Shown here: in pieces, positions 1 through 9,825 of the stretch
How positions within the stretch are numbered: position 1 is the first letter of the stretch
Layout of the letters: each line of letters opens with the position of its first letter
Source: a virus
Length of the DNA: 64,000 nucleotides
Reading direction: 5' to 3' (one strand)
Virus record (IMG/VR): IMGVR_UViG_3300037882_002640
Location: 1 to 64,000 of that record
Translations under genes and position numbers: made by a program
Notes under the pieces: model-generated
What the model saw: only the letters and a program-made list of their open reading frames with translations
Database searches by the model: none
Told to the model about the DNA's origin: nothing

Positions 1-1
1 A

Positions 2-22
2 CTCTTAAAACTCTTATACTAA
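2..22 (+). CDS. C-terminal tail of an upstream gene (partial)
   Basis: The first bases read as six codons followed by TAA in one frame, and this TAA overlaps the ATG of the next gene as TAATG. The same stop-start overlap joins many gene pairs further along this strand, so this is probably the end of the previous tail gene. Nothing can be said about its product. Confidence 0.35.
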   Translation, partial: LLKLLY

Positions 23-3000
23 TGATAAAGTATTTTAAAATATTTATTTTTTTACTGTTTCCTATATTAGCCCAGTCGCAAGCAACTGTTTTAAGTTCTT
101 TTGGCGGTTATGGTGATATAGGAACTGTTACTGGTACCGGGCCTGTATTTACGATTACTGTAACGGGTTTCGTAGGTTCTCCTAGATTCCAAGCAGATGG
201 CCCTTATGCAGCCTTTGACGTATCTATAGGGGATGTTTTGTGGGCAGATTGTGCAAGATTCGTAGTTATGGGTATTTCTGCTCCTACGTTGTCAAGTGTA
301 ATTTTGACTGTAGAAGTACCTGCAAATGATTGGGCTTTAGGGGTTGGTGTTCCTTTTAATGGAACAAGGTGTGCTCTTGTACACGAAGAAATAGGTTTAC
401 TACCTGCTCTTCCCTCTCCTGCTGATGGTAATGCTGGTTCTTTGTCTGGTATAGATGTGAACCTCTATGCTTGTATGCAAAACCACTACAATCAGTCTTT
501 GTTAACTTCGATAAATAGTCTTAACGAAATTGTTGATTACACAGGTATCAAAGACGTTATTCCTGCGGTTGCTGCAAGCACTACTACCGGACAAACTTGG
601 AGAAATTCTGTTGGTCAATTATATTATTCTGATGGTGTTTCTTGGATGTCTGATTCAGATGTAAGATACTCTACTACTTCTTTACAAGGAGTTACAGCAG
701 GACTTTACAAAATAGGGATTGATACTGTTGGTGTTGATACTATGTACATTAATAATAACGGTACATTCCGTCGTTTTGAAGCGGGGGGTAGTGTGAGCCA
801 ATCTTGTTTGGATACTATTACGATTACAGGCATAACCCCAACCCCCGTTCTAGGCACTGCAATGGTACGAAACGGAACGGTGTGGGATAACATCTCAGGG
901 TACGTTCAATCAACTGCACCTGATGGTATGATTAGTTCCATACTAAGTCCTACTCAAGCAATAGTGCAATATTGCGGCTCGTTCTCAACTACTTTAGCAA
1001 CTGGGGCTTATTACGCAGATTCCATCTCTCTTACAGGCTCCACACAAACTCCACCTACCTCTGGTTTCGTAAGGCCACTTGGCCACGTTGCTGGCGGGCA
1101 GTTTATTGTATCTTCCCTCGGAACAGTCTTCTCAGCAGGAGGTTCTTCTGGTGGTGGTTCTACTACGGTTTTGGATGGCACTACACTGGATTTCACCCTG
1201 ACCGGACAACAACTTACTGGTGAGGTAAAGGTGCAGACGCTTGATTCTACGCACATAAAAGTAGGAGGAATAGAGTTAGAAGGATTGAGTCAGGATGGTG
1301 CTGCGATAGGGCAAATTCTTCGGTGGAACGGTACTGCTTGGGTTCCCGATACTGACTTGGCAAGGGAACAAAAGTACCGACTTCAATCTACTGCGCCTGA
1401 CACTACCTACACTTGGATAGACCAAAGTACTGCCGTATCAAACGTTGCAGATGTAAAAGATTATGTATTAGGCGAATGGGAGACAATTGGTTACTTTGAT
1501 ATTACTTCAAAAGCGTATTCAAACACACCTCCATTATACGTTCTTTCTTCGGGACAAAGCAATGCAACAAGTCGAGACGGCGGTGGGAATATAAGTACAA
1601 ATCCACTAAGCACGGTTTTTAATTATTTTACAAATTCATGGGAAATAGCAAGTCCGGGCAATGCTGTCTTTAAACCCCAACCCAATTGCTTTCCTTGTAA
1701 CAACTACGTTACCAATTTTGCAAAAGCGGCGAATGTTGATGGCCGAATTGTTAAAATAGTATCGTATTCCTTTGGAAACCAAAGCATTGGTCAATGGGCT
1801 GACCCGCCTCCGTCCCCTATGGGGGATAGTCTTTTGCTGGTGCTTAATAATTCCGGGATACCACGAGTTGACGTATTCCTATGGTTCCAAGGTGAAAGCG
1901 ACCACTTAATACCTCCTGCTGCATACCCCCCTCTTTTTCAAAACGTATTGGATAGGTTGGCGACTACAGGTAAATTTAATAAGCGCAGAACACCTGTGCT
2001 GATTGCCGAAATTCCCGGTGTAAACAACGCTATGAACGAAGCGTTCAACTTTCTTGCGAACGATACAATGTCTAACATTAGGGTTGTTCAAACAAGAGAT
2101 TTACCGTTGATTGACACAGACCACCTATCAGGTACAGGGTTAGAAGAGTTAGGAAAACGATTCTATGATGTTTTTGACAATGGATTAAAAACGAATGAAG
2201 ATATTTGGTCTTATCAATCCGACTTCAAGGCATACAATACACTAAAACGAAATATTGGCATTGGGGGAGAGGCTATAACCGGAGTAAAATTAAACGTTAT
2301 AGGTAGGGAAATAACAGTAGGTACAGATTTAGTAACAGCAAACGCTGATGTCTCAACGCTTTTAGACGGAACCAAAAACGGTTATTTCACAATGCACCCG
2401 TATTTATCTACGGCACAGCGAGTAATGGCTATTGGAGGCTTTATTGGCAGCAATAATAGTGAAATTGCTTTTGGTGGAGGTTCATCTGGTCATCAACCTG
2501 CTCAAAACGTATCTTTTTGGACAGGAGCATTCGGGACTTCTGGGGGCACTCCAAAAATGAACGTTGACCCATCAGGTTACGTGTGGGTACGAGAAAGGTT
2601 AGGTATCAATACTTTTTCTGGAACAGAAAGACTCACAGTCGATGGCAACGTAGATATAAGAGGCACAGCATCTCCTTATTTGCTATTAAAAAATGCTTTT
2701 CTACAGGCAGACGTTGACCAGTTTGCAAACAACGCTGGTGGAGATTATTACACCCTTAGAACACCCGTAGGGAAGGGAATATCTCTTTTTGTGGCGGGTT
2801 CTCCTGCTGCGGGAGTGGTTGTTGCCCCTAACTCTAATGTGGGCATTAATAGAAATGTGCCACTTAACACACTTCACGTTGGGAATCCCGCTGTTATAGG
2901 AACATCGGGCGTTAGGCATTCAGTTGCCAATTGGTTTTCAACAGGAATAAATGCGGATGGCGATGGTGTAGAAAGAGACGCGGTATATTTTCAAAGTAAC

Positions 3001-3273
3001 CTTTCCGTTGCGGGTGACATAACGGGAACGCTTTCTAATGCTCAAATTGCGCAACAAGGCGCGACAACAGGTCAGGCCCTTACTTGGAACGGTACTGATT
3101 GGGTTCCTACTACATTAGAAACTGTTCCAGCAAGTATTCCAGCAAATACATTTACAGGTAGCACATCAAGTGCTGCTATTGCTAATGCTGTTCTGGCTGG
3201 TAAAGTCGCTGGCGATAAAATATGGTGGAACATGGGCGCGGGTAATGGCATATCACTCTTAATTGTAAATTAA
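22..3273 (+). CDS. Tail-fibre-like protein with SGNH/sialate O-acetylesterase domain
   Basis: A 1083-residue protein. It starts with a clear signal peptide (residues 1-20: basic start, Phe/Ile/Leu-rich core, ending AQSQ). A central SGNH esterase of the sialate O-acetylesterase type shows GQSN at 511-514 (nucleophile Ser513), QGESD at 623-627 and a late Asp-x-x-His with His701. The flanking regions are Gly/Ser/Thr-rich and beta-like, and the element NGTxWVP occurs twice, which is typical of fibre linkers. The family removes O-acetyl groups from glycans, so this protein probably trims capsule or surface polysaccharide during adsorption (inferred). It is followed after 6 bp by a second SGNH fibre gene. 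The signal peptide is odd for a virion protein. The stop is TAA and there is no in-frame TGA. Confidence 0.8.
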   Translation: MIKYFKIFIFLLFPILAQSQATVLSSFGGYGDIGTVTGTGPVFTITVTGFVGSPRFQADGPYAAFDVSIGDVLWADCARFVVMGISAPTLSSVILTVEVPANDWALGVGVPFNGTRCALVHEEIGLLPALPSPADGNAGSLSGIDVNLYACMQNHYNQSLLTSINSLNEIVDYTGIKDVIPAVAASTTTGQTWRNSVGQLYYSDGVSWMSDSDVRYSTTSLQGVTAGLYKIGIDTVGVDTMYINNNGTFRRFEAGGSVSQSCLDTITITGITPTPVLGTAMVRNGTVWDNISGYVQSTAPDGMISSILSPTQAIVQYCGSFSTTLATGAYYADSISLTGSTQTPPTSGFVRPLGHVAGGQFIVSSLGTVFSAGGSSGGGSTTVLDGTTLDFTLTGQQLTGEVKVQTLDSTHIKVGGIELEGLSQDGAAIGQILRWNGTAWVPDTDLAREQKYRLQSTAPDTTYTWIDQSTAVSNVADVKDYVLGEWETIGYFDITSKAYSNTPPLYVLSSGQSNATSRDGGGNISTNPLSTVFNYFTNSWEIASPGNAVFKPQPNCFPCNNYVTNFAKAANVDGRIVKIVSYSFGNQSIGQWADPPPSPMGDSLLLVLNNSGIPRVDVFLWFQGESDHLIPPAAYPPLFQNVLDRLATTGKFNKRRTPVLIAEIPGVNNAMNEAFNFLANDTMSNIRVVQTRDLPLIDTDHLSGTGLEELGKRFYDVFDNGLKTNEDIWSYQSDFKAYNTLKRNIGIGGEAITGVKLNVIGREITVGTDLVTANADVSTLLDGTKNGYFTMHPYLSTAQRVMAIGGFIGSNNSEIAFGGGSSGHQPAQNVSFWTGAFGTSGGTPKMNVDPSGYVWVRERLGINTFSGTERLTVDGNVDIRGTASPYLLLKNAFLQADVDQFANNAGGDYYTLRTPVGKGISLFVAGSPAAGVVVAPNSNVGINRNVPLNTLHVGNPAVIGTSGVRHSVANWFSTGINADGDGVERDAVYFQSNLSVAGDITGTLSNAQIAQQGATTGQALTWNGTDWVPTTLETVPASIPANTFTGSTSSAAIANAVLAGKVAGDKIWWNMGAGNGISLLIVN

Positions 3274-3279
3274 AAAAAC

Positions 3280-5847
3280 ATGAAACATAAAAAGTATATA
3301 ATTTTATTTATGCTACTTCCTTTTATTTCTTTTTCACAAGGGAAAGGAGCAATTACTACAAACACTGAACCTACTGCTAATCAGGTATTAATATACAATG
3401 GTACAGAGTGGGTTCCCAAATATACAGATACGTTAACTGTTGTTTCGGATGGGCAATCTAATTCAGTTGGGCAAGGCGTTCCGTCTGGCTCGTTTACATT
3501 TAAAGCAAACTTAAAAGTTTGGAACAATACTGCATGGGTAGCACCAGTGCTTGGGCAAGCACCATTTAACCCGAGCGGTGCTAATAATGCTGCCTTGCAA
3601 TTTTGCGAAAAACTTGCACGAGAAAACCCTACAACCTTAGTTCGTCTTATTCAGACGGGCAATAGTGGTCAGCCAATTTCATATTGGATTAATGCACCTC
3701 AAACGGGATACACCACTACAAATTCTGCTGTTCTTGCTGCTCTTGGAGCAACTGGCAAGGTAGATGTACTGGTATGGATTCAGGGGGAATCGGACTACCT
3801 CCGAACTCCAGCCCAATACACAACGGATTTTTACACCTTACGAAGTTTGTGGATTAGTGCTGGCTGGCTCACACCTGCCACTAAACACTTGCTTGGTGGC
3901 TTATATATAGGTTCAGGGAGTACTTTAGGCTTCCAAGACGCCACCCTACGCGCAATAGGATTAGATAGTATTGTACAAACAGGTTATGCAAATCCGTTTG
4001 GGTTAACAACTTATGATAATCTACATTGGGATTCGCCTTCTCTTACAAAGTACGGTCAGGAGGTTTTGTATAATGCCTACCGAGCAACCCCCCACCCATA
4101 TACAAGTGGTACTTCTGGGATAGAAGGTACGATTAGCAACAATGTACTCGCAAAAGGTACTACTACAAACGGAATACAAAATAGTCGCCTCACAGACGTA
4201 TCAACACTGTTGACAATATCAGACCCGTTGACAAATACACTCCATATTGTTTCTGATGCTGCACCAACACAAGGACAAGGTAATGCAAAAATAAAGTTTT
4301 CTCAGCGTTGGGCTTCATCAATTGCTGCGGGTGGGGATGACTTTGGTACTGGTGAAATGCGTATGGTAAAGTCCACTGTCGTAAACAATGGCGGTACAGA
4401 CTTTGAGTTTTGGACAAGTGGATTCGGCGCTGGAGGATTAGCCAAGCGCGGTGCATTTACTTATGATGGTGCTGTTGATGCTGTTGCTGGCTTTCGTCAA
4501 GGAGGAACAGCCGCAAATGGTACTGTGCTTATTGGTGATGGCTCCGTATTTAAAGGACTTACTCCAACTGTTACACAAATTAATGCGTGGGGAGGAGTGT
4601 CAAGAGATAACTTGGGCGTTGACAATGGTGTATTACTAAAAAGCCCAACCGTTGTCAACGGAGCAACAACAGATACAACTCTTACTATGATACCGGGGGT
4701 TTTACCTTTATTACGAATGAGGGGGGGTATCGGCACTGGGCAAGGCCCAGTAATACAGATGTTCAAAGGCGGAAACTTGGCAATGGCGTTTGGGGTGAAA
4801 AGTGCATTTGATAATAGTAATAGTAATAACGGGGTGATTAATATCACAAACGGAGATTTTGATTTTTTGGGGCCAGCAGGTGACATGGTTACAGTAACAG
4901 CCGACAAAAATTTAATAATTCATGGTCAGGCTGGTGCAGGTGTTCATCTTGCTACTTTAAATACCAATGGCAAACTTGAAAGAAGCACAATTGACCCTGC
5001 AAATCTTGCAGTAAATCTTGACCAAGCCTACAACAACTTTGGGGCAACTGCCTCTAAGGTCGTAGTAGATGCGGCAGAAGGTCAAACAGGAGGATTAACA
5101 TTTGACCATTTTGGAGCCAATAATTACACTATTAATCTTAAAGGAACTGGTGATTTCCAAATCCGTGACTCAATCAACGCAACTACTAACCTTGCTGTGC
5201 TTAGGGTCTTCGACAACGGCTATACCTCAATAGGTACCCAACCACCCACTACCGACCAGAGACTATTAGTTACAGAGAACGGCACAGGATTAAAAGCCCC
5301 TGTGAGAATAACTAACGCAACAGAACCAGTAGACGGCGATGGTGTGTTTTTTCCTATGGGTGTTGGGTCTCAAGATAAGTTTGAAATCTCTACCTACAAC
5401 CCAGTGGGTGCAGTTGAAGAGGAAACTACAATTAGTTCTTACACGGGAAGTACTAAAATTCCTTCCTTAATACTTACCCCTGCAATTGCAGAAACCAGAT
5501 TCGAGAATGCTGTGGCTTACGAAGTCTTTAACGCAACTGCAACTACTGTTCAGTTAGACGGCAGAACATCTTATGTAGATGTTCCTTCTACAGGAACCAC
5601 TACTACAATGACGCTTCCTGAAATCGTTGCTGGGTTACCCGGAACAAATCAAGTGAGAGTAGGGTATGTCCTTCACTTAAGCGTAGAGAGGGCTGTTGCT
5701 GTCACAATTTCAAGATTTGGCAGTGATGATTTGATTTATGTAGATGGTGTTGCAGGCTCATCTACTTCAATTTCAACTACTGGTGGAACTTTCTTCGCAA
5801 AAAAGATTGTAGCCATCAGTGCTAACAAATGGGCAATATATCAATAA
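3280..5847 (+). CDS. Second tail-fibre-like protein with SGNH esterase domain
   Basis: An 855-residue protein with a signal peptide (about 1-20, ending SFSQ), then a YNGTEWVP linker, then an SGNH/sialate O-acetylesterase domain near the N-terminus: GQSN at 58-61, QGESD at 168-172 and DNLHWD with His249. The remaining 600 residues are beta-rich, low in charge and fibre-like. The domain is the same type as in the preceding protein but sits close to the N-terminus instead of mid-protein, so the two are not simple duplicates. The likely role is deacetylation of host surface glycan at the tail tip (inferred from family and position). The TAA stop overlaps the next ATG. Long antisense frames here are shadows. 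Confidence 0.8.
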   Translation: MKHKKYIILFMLLPFISFSQGKGAITTNTEPTANQVLIYNGTEWVPKYTDTLTVVSDGQSNSVGQGVPSGSFTFKANLKVWNNTAWVAPVLGQAPFNPSGANNAALQFCEKLARENPTTLVRLIQTGNSGQPISYWINAPQTGYTTTNSAVLAALGATGKVDVLVWIQGESDYLRTPAQYTTDFYTLRSLWISAGWLTPATKHLLGGLYIGSGSTLGFQDATLRAIGLDSIVQTGYANPFGLTTYDNLHWDSPSLTKYGQEVLYNAYRATPHPYTSGTSGIEGTISNNVLAKGTTTNGIQNSRLTDVSTLLTISDPLTNTLHIVSDAAPTQGQGNAKIKFSQRWASSIAAGGDDFGTGEMRMVKSTVVNNGGTDFEFWTSGFGAGGLAKRGAFTYDGAVDAVAGFRQGGTAANGTVLIGDGSVFKGLTPTVTQINAWGGVSRDNLGVDNGVLLKSPTVVNGATTDTTLTMIPGVLPLLRMRGGIGTGQGPVIQMFKGGNLAMAFGVKSAFDNSNSNNGVINITNGDFDFLGPAGDMVTVTADKNLIIHGQAGAGVHLATLNTNGKLERSTIDPANLAVNLDQAYNNFGATASKVVVDAAEGQTGGLTFDHFGANNYTINLKGTGDFQIRDSINATTNLAVLRVFDNGYTSIGTQPPTTDQRLLVTENGTGLKAPVRITNATEPVDGDGVFFPMGVGSQDKFEISTYNPVGAVEEETTISSYTGSTKIPSLILTPAIAETRFENAVAYEVFNATATTVQLDGRTSYVDVPSTGTTTTMTLPEIVAGLPGTNQVRVGYVLHLSVERAVAVTISRFGSDDLIYVDGVAGSSTSISTTGGTFFAKKIVAISANKWAIYQ

Positions 5848-7616
5848 TGAAACACTTAACTTTAATGTTTTTAGTTTTGGGGAGTAACTTGTATGGACAG
5901 GTTACTTTCCCCATTACGCCTGAAAATAGTATCTTACCTGTATCCTACCAACCCCCTCCTACAACATCTGCATCACAATGCGTAATGTGGGACGGAGATT
6001 CTTGGGAGTACACAGATTGGGATACTCACGGGCCTACCTTGTTCACCTCTTGGGGGTTGAATAACTTTGACGGTACTTGGGCTTCCTTGACTGGAAAACC
6101 AAGCACTTTCACCCCTTCTGTTCATAACCATACTATTGCAGAAATTACAGGACTCCAAAATGCTATTGATGCAAAGCAAGCCACTTTGGTAAGCGGAACA
6201 AATATTAAGACTGTAAACGGAATTACCTTACTTGGAGCAGGAGATATTACAGTTGGCGGAAGTGTTGCTTGGGGTTCTGTTACAGGAACTTTGAGCAGTC
6301 AGACTGATTTACAAAATGCGCTAAATGCTAAACAAGCAACCCTTGTTAGCGGTACAAACATCAGGACAATAGAAGGCCAAACTTTACTTGGTTCGACTAA
6401 TATTGATTTGGGTGCAAGTGATGTCGGTTTAGGTAATGTTACAAATGAAAGTAAAACAACGATGTTTGCCAGCCCAACTTTTACAGGTACGGTGTCTGGT
6501 GTCACTGCAGCCCATGTCGGTTTAGGGAATGTCAATAACACCTCTGACTTAAATAAACCAGTTAGTATAGCAACTCAAACTGCTTTAGATACTAAACACC
6601 CAGACATTACCTTTCAAGAAGAAGGTGTAGGATTGGGCAGTGCTGGCACGGCCACTACTGTAAACTTTACAGGGGCAGGTACAGCATCTTTTGCAGGAAA
6701 TACCCTTACTGTCAATATTCCGGCTGCTGGTTTAGGTGATGCTGTGATTGCAAACGGTCTTCAACAGTTTACAGGAACTACAAATGCAAATTTTGTAAAT
6801 CAAACCACCGTGCCTACAACCCCATCAAGTGGTAATGTTAGACTATACTCACAAGATGATATCGGAAAAATAAGATTCGTAGATGCAAATGGGCGAGTTA
6901 ATAGGTTAGAAGAGCACAGTGGGTTTTCCAACCAACGTCTCTGGTTGCCTAGTTCTGGTACTGGTGTTTCGGCAATAGGTTCAGCACCTACTAACTCTGG
7001 TACGGTATCTAATCCTACTTTGGCCACAACGTCTTTGAAAACCTCCTTAGACAGATTTACGGTAACTTCTGCCACAACAGCAGGGGCATTGGCTTATAAC
7101 AGGTCTGCTAAGTTGGAAGTTTTCAGAGGCAACGCAGCAGGCAGGGGAGGTTTCAATATGGTTGCCACTTTTAGCCTCTCCACTCTTCAGACAGGAAATA
7201 GATTTTTCGTAGGATTAAGCAGCACTGCTAACGTCAACCCCACAAATATAGACCCACTCACGAGTACAGCAGGAAGTAAGGTGGGGTTGGCCTTTAATCT
7301 CTCTACGGGAAATTTACAACTTGTTAATAACGTCAATCTAACCGCACCTACTGTACTAGATTTAGGGGCAAGTTTTCCGGTTAACAACACTAACGTTTAC
7401 AGACTTCAATTGTTCGCAGAGCCAAACGGTTCTTCGATTAATTACATAGTAGAAAACCTAACAACTCCCGCTACTGCGAGTGGTAGTTTGGCCACCAATA
7501 TTCCTGCAAATACAGATTTCCTTGGTAGGGTTATTTGGATGACAAACAACACAATTGCTGCATCTGTTGCCTATGACGTATCTAACTTCTTTTTAGAAAA
7601 TAAAATTTATCCGTAA
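5847..7616 (+). CDS. Tail fibre protein with repeat linkers
   Basis: A 589-residue protein. The start at 5847 is chosen because it overlaps the previous TAA (TAATG) and begins directly with a signal peptide (MKHLTLMFLVLGSN, ending YGQ). An in-frame ATG 18 bases earlier is unlikely. Two copies of a motif of the form LQNAxxAKQATLVSGTNI occur around residues 95-190, followed by two VGLGNV elements. These are familiar in phage tail fibres of many kinds. The C-terminal third looks like a beta-sandwich binding domain but was not recognised. Probably a receptor-binding or side-fibre component. The TAA stop overlaps the next start. Confidence 0.75.
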   Translation: MKHLTLMFLVLGSNLYGQVTFPITPENSILPVSYQPPPTTSASQCVMWDGDSWEYTDWDTHGPTLFTSWGLNNFDGTWASLTGKPSTFTPSVHNHTIAEITGLQNAIDAKQATLVSGTNIKTVNGITLLGAGDITVGGSVAWGSVTGTLSSQTDLQNALNAKQATLVSGTNIRTIEGQTLLGSTNIDLGASDVGLGNVTNESKTTMFASPTFTGTVSGVTAAHVGLGNVNNTSDLNKPVSIATQTALDTKHPDITFQEEGVGLGSAGTATTVNFTGAGTASFAGNTLTVNIPAAGLGDAVIANGLQQFTGTTNANFVNQTTVPTTPSSGNVRLYSQDDIGKIRFVDANGRVNRLEEHSGFSNQRLWLPSSGTGVSAIGSAPTNSGTVSNPTLATTSLKTSLDRFTVTSATTAGALAYNRSAKLEVFRGNAAGRGGFNMVATFSLSTLQTGNRFFVGLSSTANVNPTNIDPLTSTAGSKVGLAFNLSTGNLQLVNNVNLTAPTVLDLGASFPVNNTNVYRLQLFAEPNGSSINYIVENLTTPATASGSLATNIPANTDFLGRVIWMTNNTIAASVAYDVSNFFLENKIYP

Positions 7617-8887
7617 TGAATAAAATATTCTTTTTTACACTCTTACTGCTTTTTGCGGGAACTCTTAATGCTCAGGTAGTTTCTGTAGGTGGTGCAACTC
7701 CCAACGTAAGACCTGCTCTTACTATCCGGGCTACTCAATTTGCACAAGATACTTTTCTTGCTACTGAAAAAGCAGTGAGAACTTCGATAGATTTGTCTGC
7801 AACCCGTAACCTTAAGACTATTACTCAAGTTGCTCACGGCTTCACTGTAGGGCAGTGGTTGTATTTTGATGGTACGCAGTATGATTTAGCCTCTACATCT
7901 TCACTAACGACTTTGAATACTGTAGGAGTTGTTGAGCAAGTAATTGATGCTAATAACTTTGTGGTTGTTACAAGCGGTATCTCGACAATATTTACGGGAC
8001 TAACCCCAAACACTATTTACTATCTTGATGCAACAGCAGGGGCCATCACTTCTGCAAAACCTTCAAATAATATAAGAGTAGTTTTAACAAGCCTAAACAG
8101 TACAGACGGACTTGTTAACCAATACTCAACTGCGGATGATGCAACTACACAAGCCCTTACATCAGGTAGAGTAAATGCTTTATTAGATTTAGCATCTACT
8201 ACTCATATTAATACAGACCCCGGTACGAAAATCCCTTTTACGGGGACAGTTTATACAAATGGAATGACTACAAATGCTGGTAGTATCATTCCTAGCGTGA
8301 CGGGAAAGTACAGGGCAGATTGGCTTTGTATGGCAGCAAGTACTGAATTTTTAGCGGATGGTATATTCTTTGTTGTTCAAAATGGTGTAAGTGTAGGTCA
8401 AGTCTCATACAATATGAACGAAGCAAGTGCTGTAAATCAAAGTGCTGGTTTTATTGATGTTGACTTGGTGGCTAACCTACCTGTTAGTCTTCATTACAGA
8501 ACAAGGCATACAACCACTGATGGTATATCTTGGGATAGAGGTTCTTATTTTCAACTTACTCAACTTCCAACAACAGTAACTACGGTTTTGGATGGTACAA
8601 TACAGGCGTTAGACCAATCCTCAACAGGATACTTTGATATAGGTAATATGAGAATGCAATGGGGAACAGGAACTACAAATGGCATAAGTAATGTTACATT
8701 GCCAGCAGTCTTTGCTAATACCAATTACCGCGTAACAAGTTCTTTTGCTGGTAGTGGGTCGATTGTAGTAAATCCAACTGGTACAAAAACCACAGCAACA
8801 TTTCAAGTAAATTCATTTTTTGCACCTGATGGTGGGCCAAGTGGTTCTGTTAGTTTCAATTGGTTTGCTATTGGACAAAAACCTTAG
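7616..8887 (+). CDS. Tail fibre protein with gp53-like C-terminal domain
   Basis: A 423-residue protein with a signal peptide (about 1-19, ending NAQ). The middle region is beta-rich. The last 90 residues contain the pattern G-x-MRMQWGT ... VTLP..F.NTNYRV, which fits the gp53-like C-terminal domain of phage tail fibres, a small beta-sandwich often at the tip of receptor-binding fibres. This is the fourth consecutive large tail gene with a signal peptide. The stop is TAG, 4 bp before the next start. Confidence 0.72.
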   Translation: MNKIFFFTLLLLFAGTLNAQVVSVGGATPNVRPALTIRATQFAQDTFLATEKAVRTSIDLSATRNLKTITQVAHGFTVGQWLYFDGTQYDLASTSSLTTLNTVGVVEQVIDANNFVVVTSGISTIFTGLTPNTIYYLDATAGAITSAKPSNNIRVVLTSLNSTDGLVNQYSTADDATTQALTSGRVNALLDLASTTHINTDPGTKIPFTGTVYTNGMTTNAGSIIPSVTGKYRADWLCMAASTEFLADGIFFVVQNGVSVGQVSYNMNEASAVNQSAGFIDVDLVANLPVSLHYRTRHTTTDGISWDRGSYFQLTQLPTTVTTVLDGTIQALDQSSTGYFDIGNMRMQWGTGTTNGISNVTLPAVFANTNYRVTSSFAGSGSIVVNPTGTKTTATFQVNSFFAPDGGPSGSVSFNWFAIGQKP

Positions 8888-8891
8888 TAAA

Positions 8892-9092
8892 ATGAAAACA
8901 ATGATTTACAGTACAATTAGCCTCGCATTTATATCCACTATGGGTGGTTTGTGGAGTACTTTAATAAGTATTACTGGAGGTGTATTGTTTTTATTAGTAC
9001 AGCTTACCACCCTCAAAGAAAAAATAAATACTAACCATGAGGGCAGTTTGTCTAAATGGATTAAATCGGTATTTTTTAAATGGAAAAAATAA
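8892..9092 (+). CDS. Small membrane protein, holin-like in form
   Basis: 66 residues. The start at 8892 follows the preceding TAG by 4 bp. A longer reading from 8820 would lie inside the fibre gene and is rejected. The protein has a hydrophobic stretch (about residues 8-40, one or two membrane passes) and a very basic C-terminus rich in Lys and Trp. Size, hydrophobicity, basic tail and position before other membrane genes fit a class II-like holin, but no family-specific motif is visible. Its stop overlaps the next gene by 13 bp. Confidence 0.6.
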   Translation: MKTMIYSTISLAFISTMGGLWSTLISITGGVLFLLVQLTTLKEKINTNHEGSLSKWIKSVFFKWKK

Positions 9093-9367
9093 TAACTATA
9101 TTATCTGTATTTGCTATCGGGTACAACACAATGCAATTTTCAAAGGTATTGTTTAAAAGTAAAGTTAAATATGATTATCCTAACGTTTTTGTAACAACAA
9201 AAATAGTTCTAAGTTCTTTACTTGTGTGTTACTTGCAAGTACTATACTCCACACTCTTTGAAAACTATATTCCGACACCAGGGCAAACAAGCGCTAATTT
9301 CTTAGTTGCTTCATTGCTTACGTTAGGAAATTTTATACATAAAAACTACATATTAAATAGGGAATAA
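9080..9367 (+). CDS. Small membrane protein
   Basis: 95 residues with an N-terminal hydrophobic segment (about 4-18), a middle one (about 41-60) and a third near 72-86. Not recognised. It overlaps the genes before and after it (13 bp and 1 bp), so it is translationally coupled to two other membrane proteins. It may belong to a lysis or envelope-passage cassette between the fibre and neck genes (inferred only from context). Confidence 0.6.
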   Translation: MEKIITILSVFAIGYNTMQFSKVLFKSKVKYDYPNVFVTTKIVLSSLLVCYLQVLYSTLFENYIPTPGQTSANFLVASLLTLGNFIHKNYILNRE

Positions 9368-9825
9368 TGAGATATTTAATTCTTTTATTGCTTGGGCTCG
9401 TAGCTACTATTTGCGGGGCTCAAGACACCATTACAGTAAGCGACATACCGTCTCTAAGTCTTAAAGAGACTTTAGGAATTGATAGTCATAGTTTACCTGC
9501 AGTGTTGGTTGCTAATATATTAATAATTATAGGGTTTTACTCTCCTATACTTTACAACTATGCTGTAGCTGGCAAAATAGAAAGTACTTTTCTGCAGAAG
9601 AAACAATTGATAGCTATGAATATACTCATGTCTATAGTAGCTACTACCCTAGTGCTAATTCCAAGTTTAGTTTCTTTGCTCAGTAGTGTCGGATTTACTT
9701 TTGATGTTGAGAACACCAAGCCAGCATTTGTTATACTAGGGGGTTCCTTATATTTGGCTAAGTTGAATCAAAAACTACTTAGCGATAAAACAATACAAGA
9801 TAATGACAACAGAATTAACCTGTAG
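9367..9825 (+). CDS. Membrane protein with signal peptide
   Basis: 152 residues. Residues 1-18 form a signal peptide ending CGAQ, like those on the four fibre proteins upstream. Two further hydrophobic segments follow (about 45-65 and 85-108), and the C-terminus is polar. No family recognised. Third gene of the membrane-protein trio; the end overlaps the next gene by 23 bp. A role in lysis or in anchoring to the envelope is possible but unproven. Confidence 0.6.
   Translation: MRYLILLLLGLVATICGAQDTITVSDIPSLSLKETLGIDSHSLPAVLVANILIIIGFYSPILYNYAVAGKIESTFLQKKQLIAMNILMSIVATTLVLIPSLVSLLSSVGFTFDVENTKPAFVILGGSLYLAKLNQKLLSDKTIQDNDNRINL

Noticed and set aside
4190-4907. Long antisense ORFs in fibre and polyprotein genes
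   Set aside because: They lie opposite real genes, have no start context or family match, and reflect codon bias of the coding strand.
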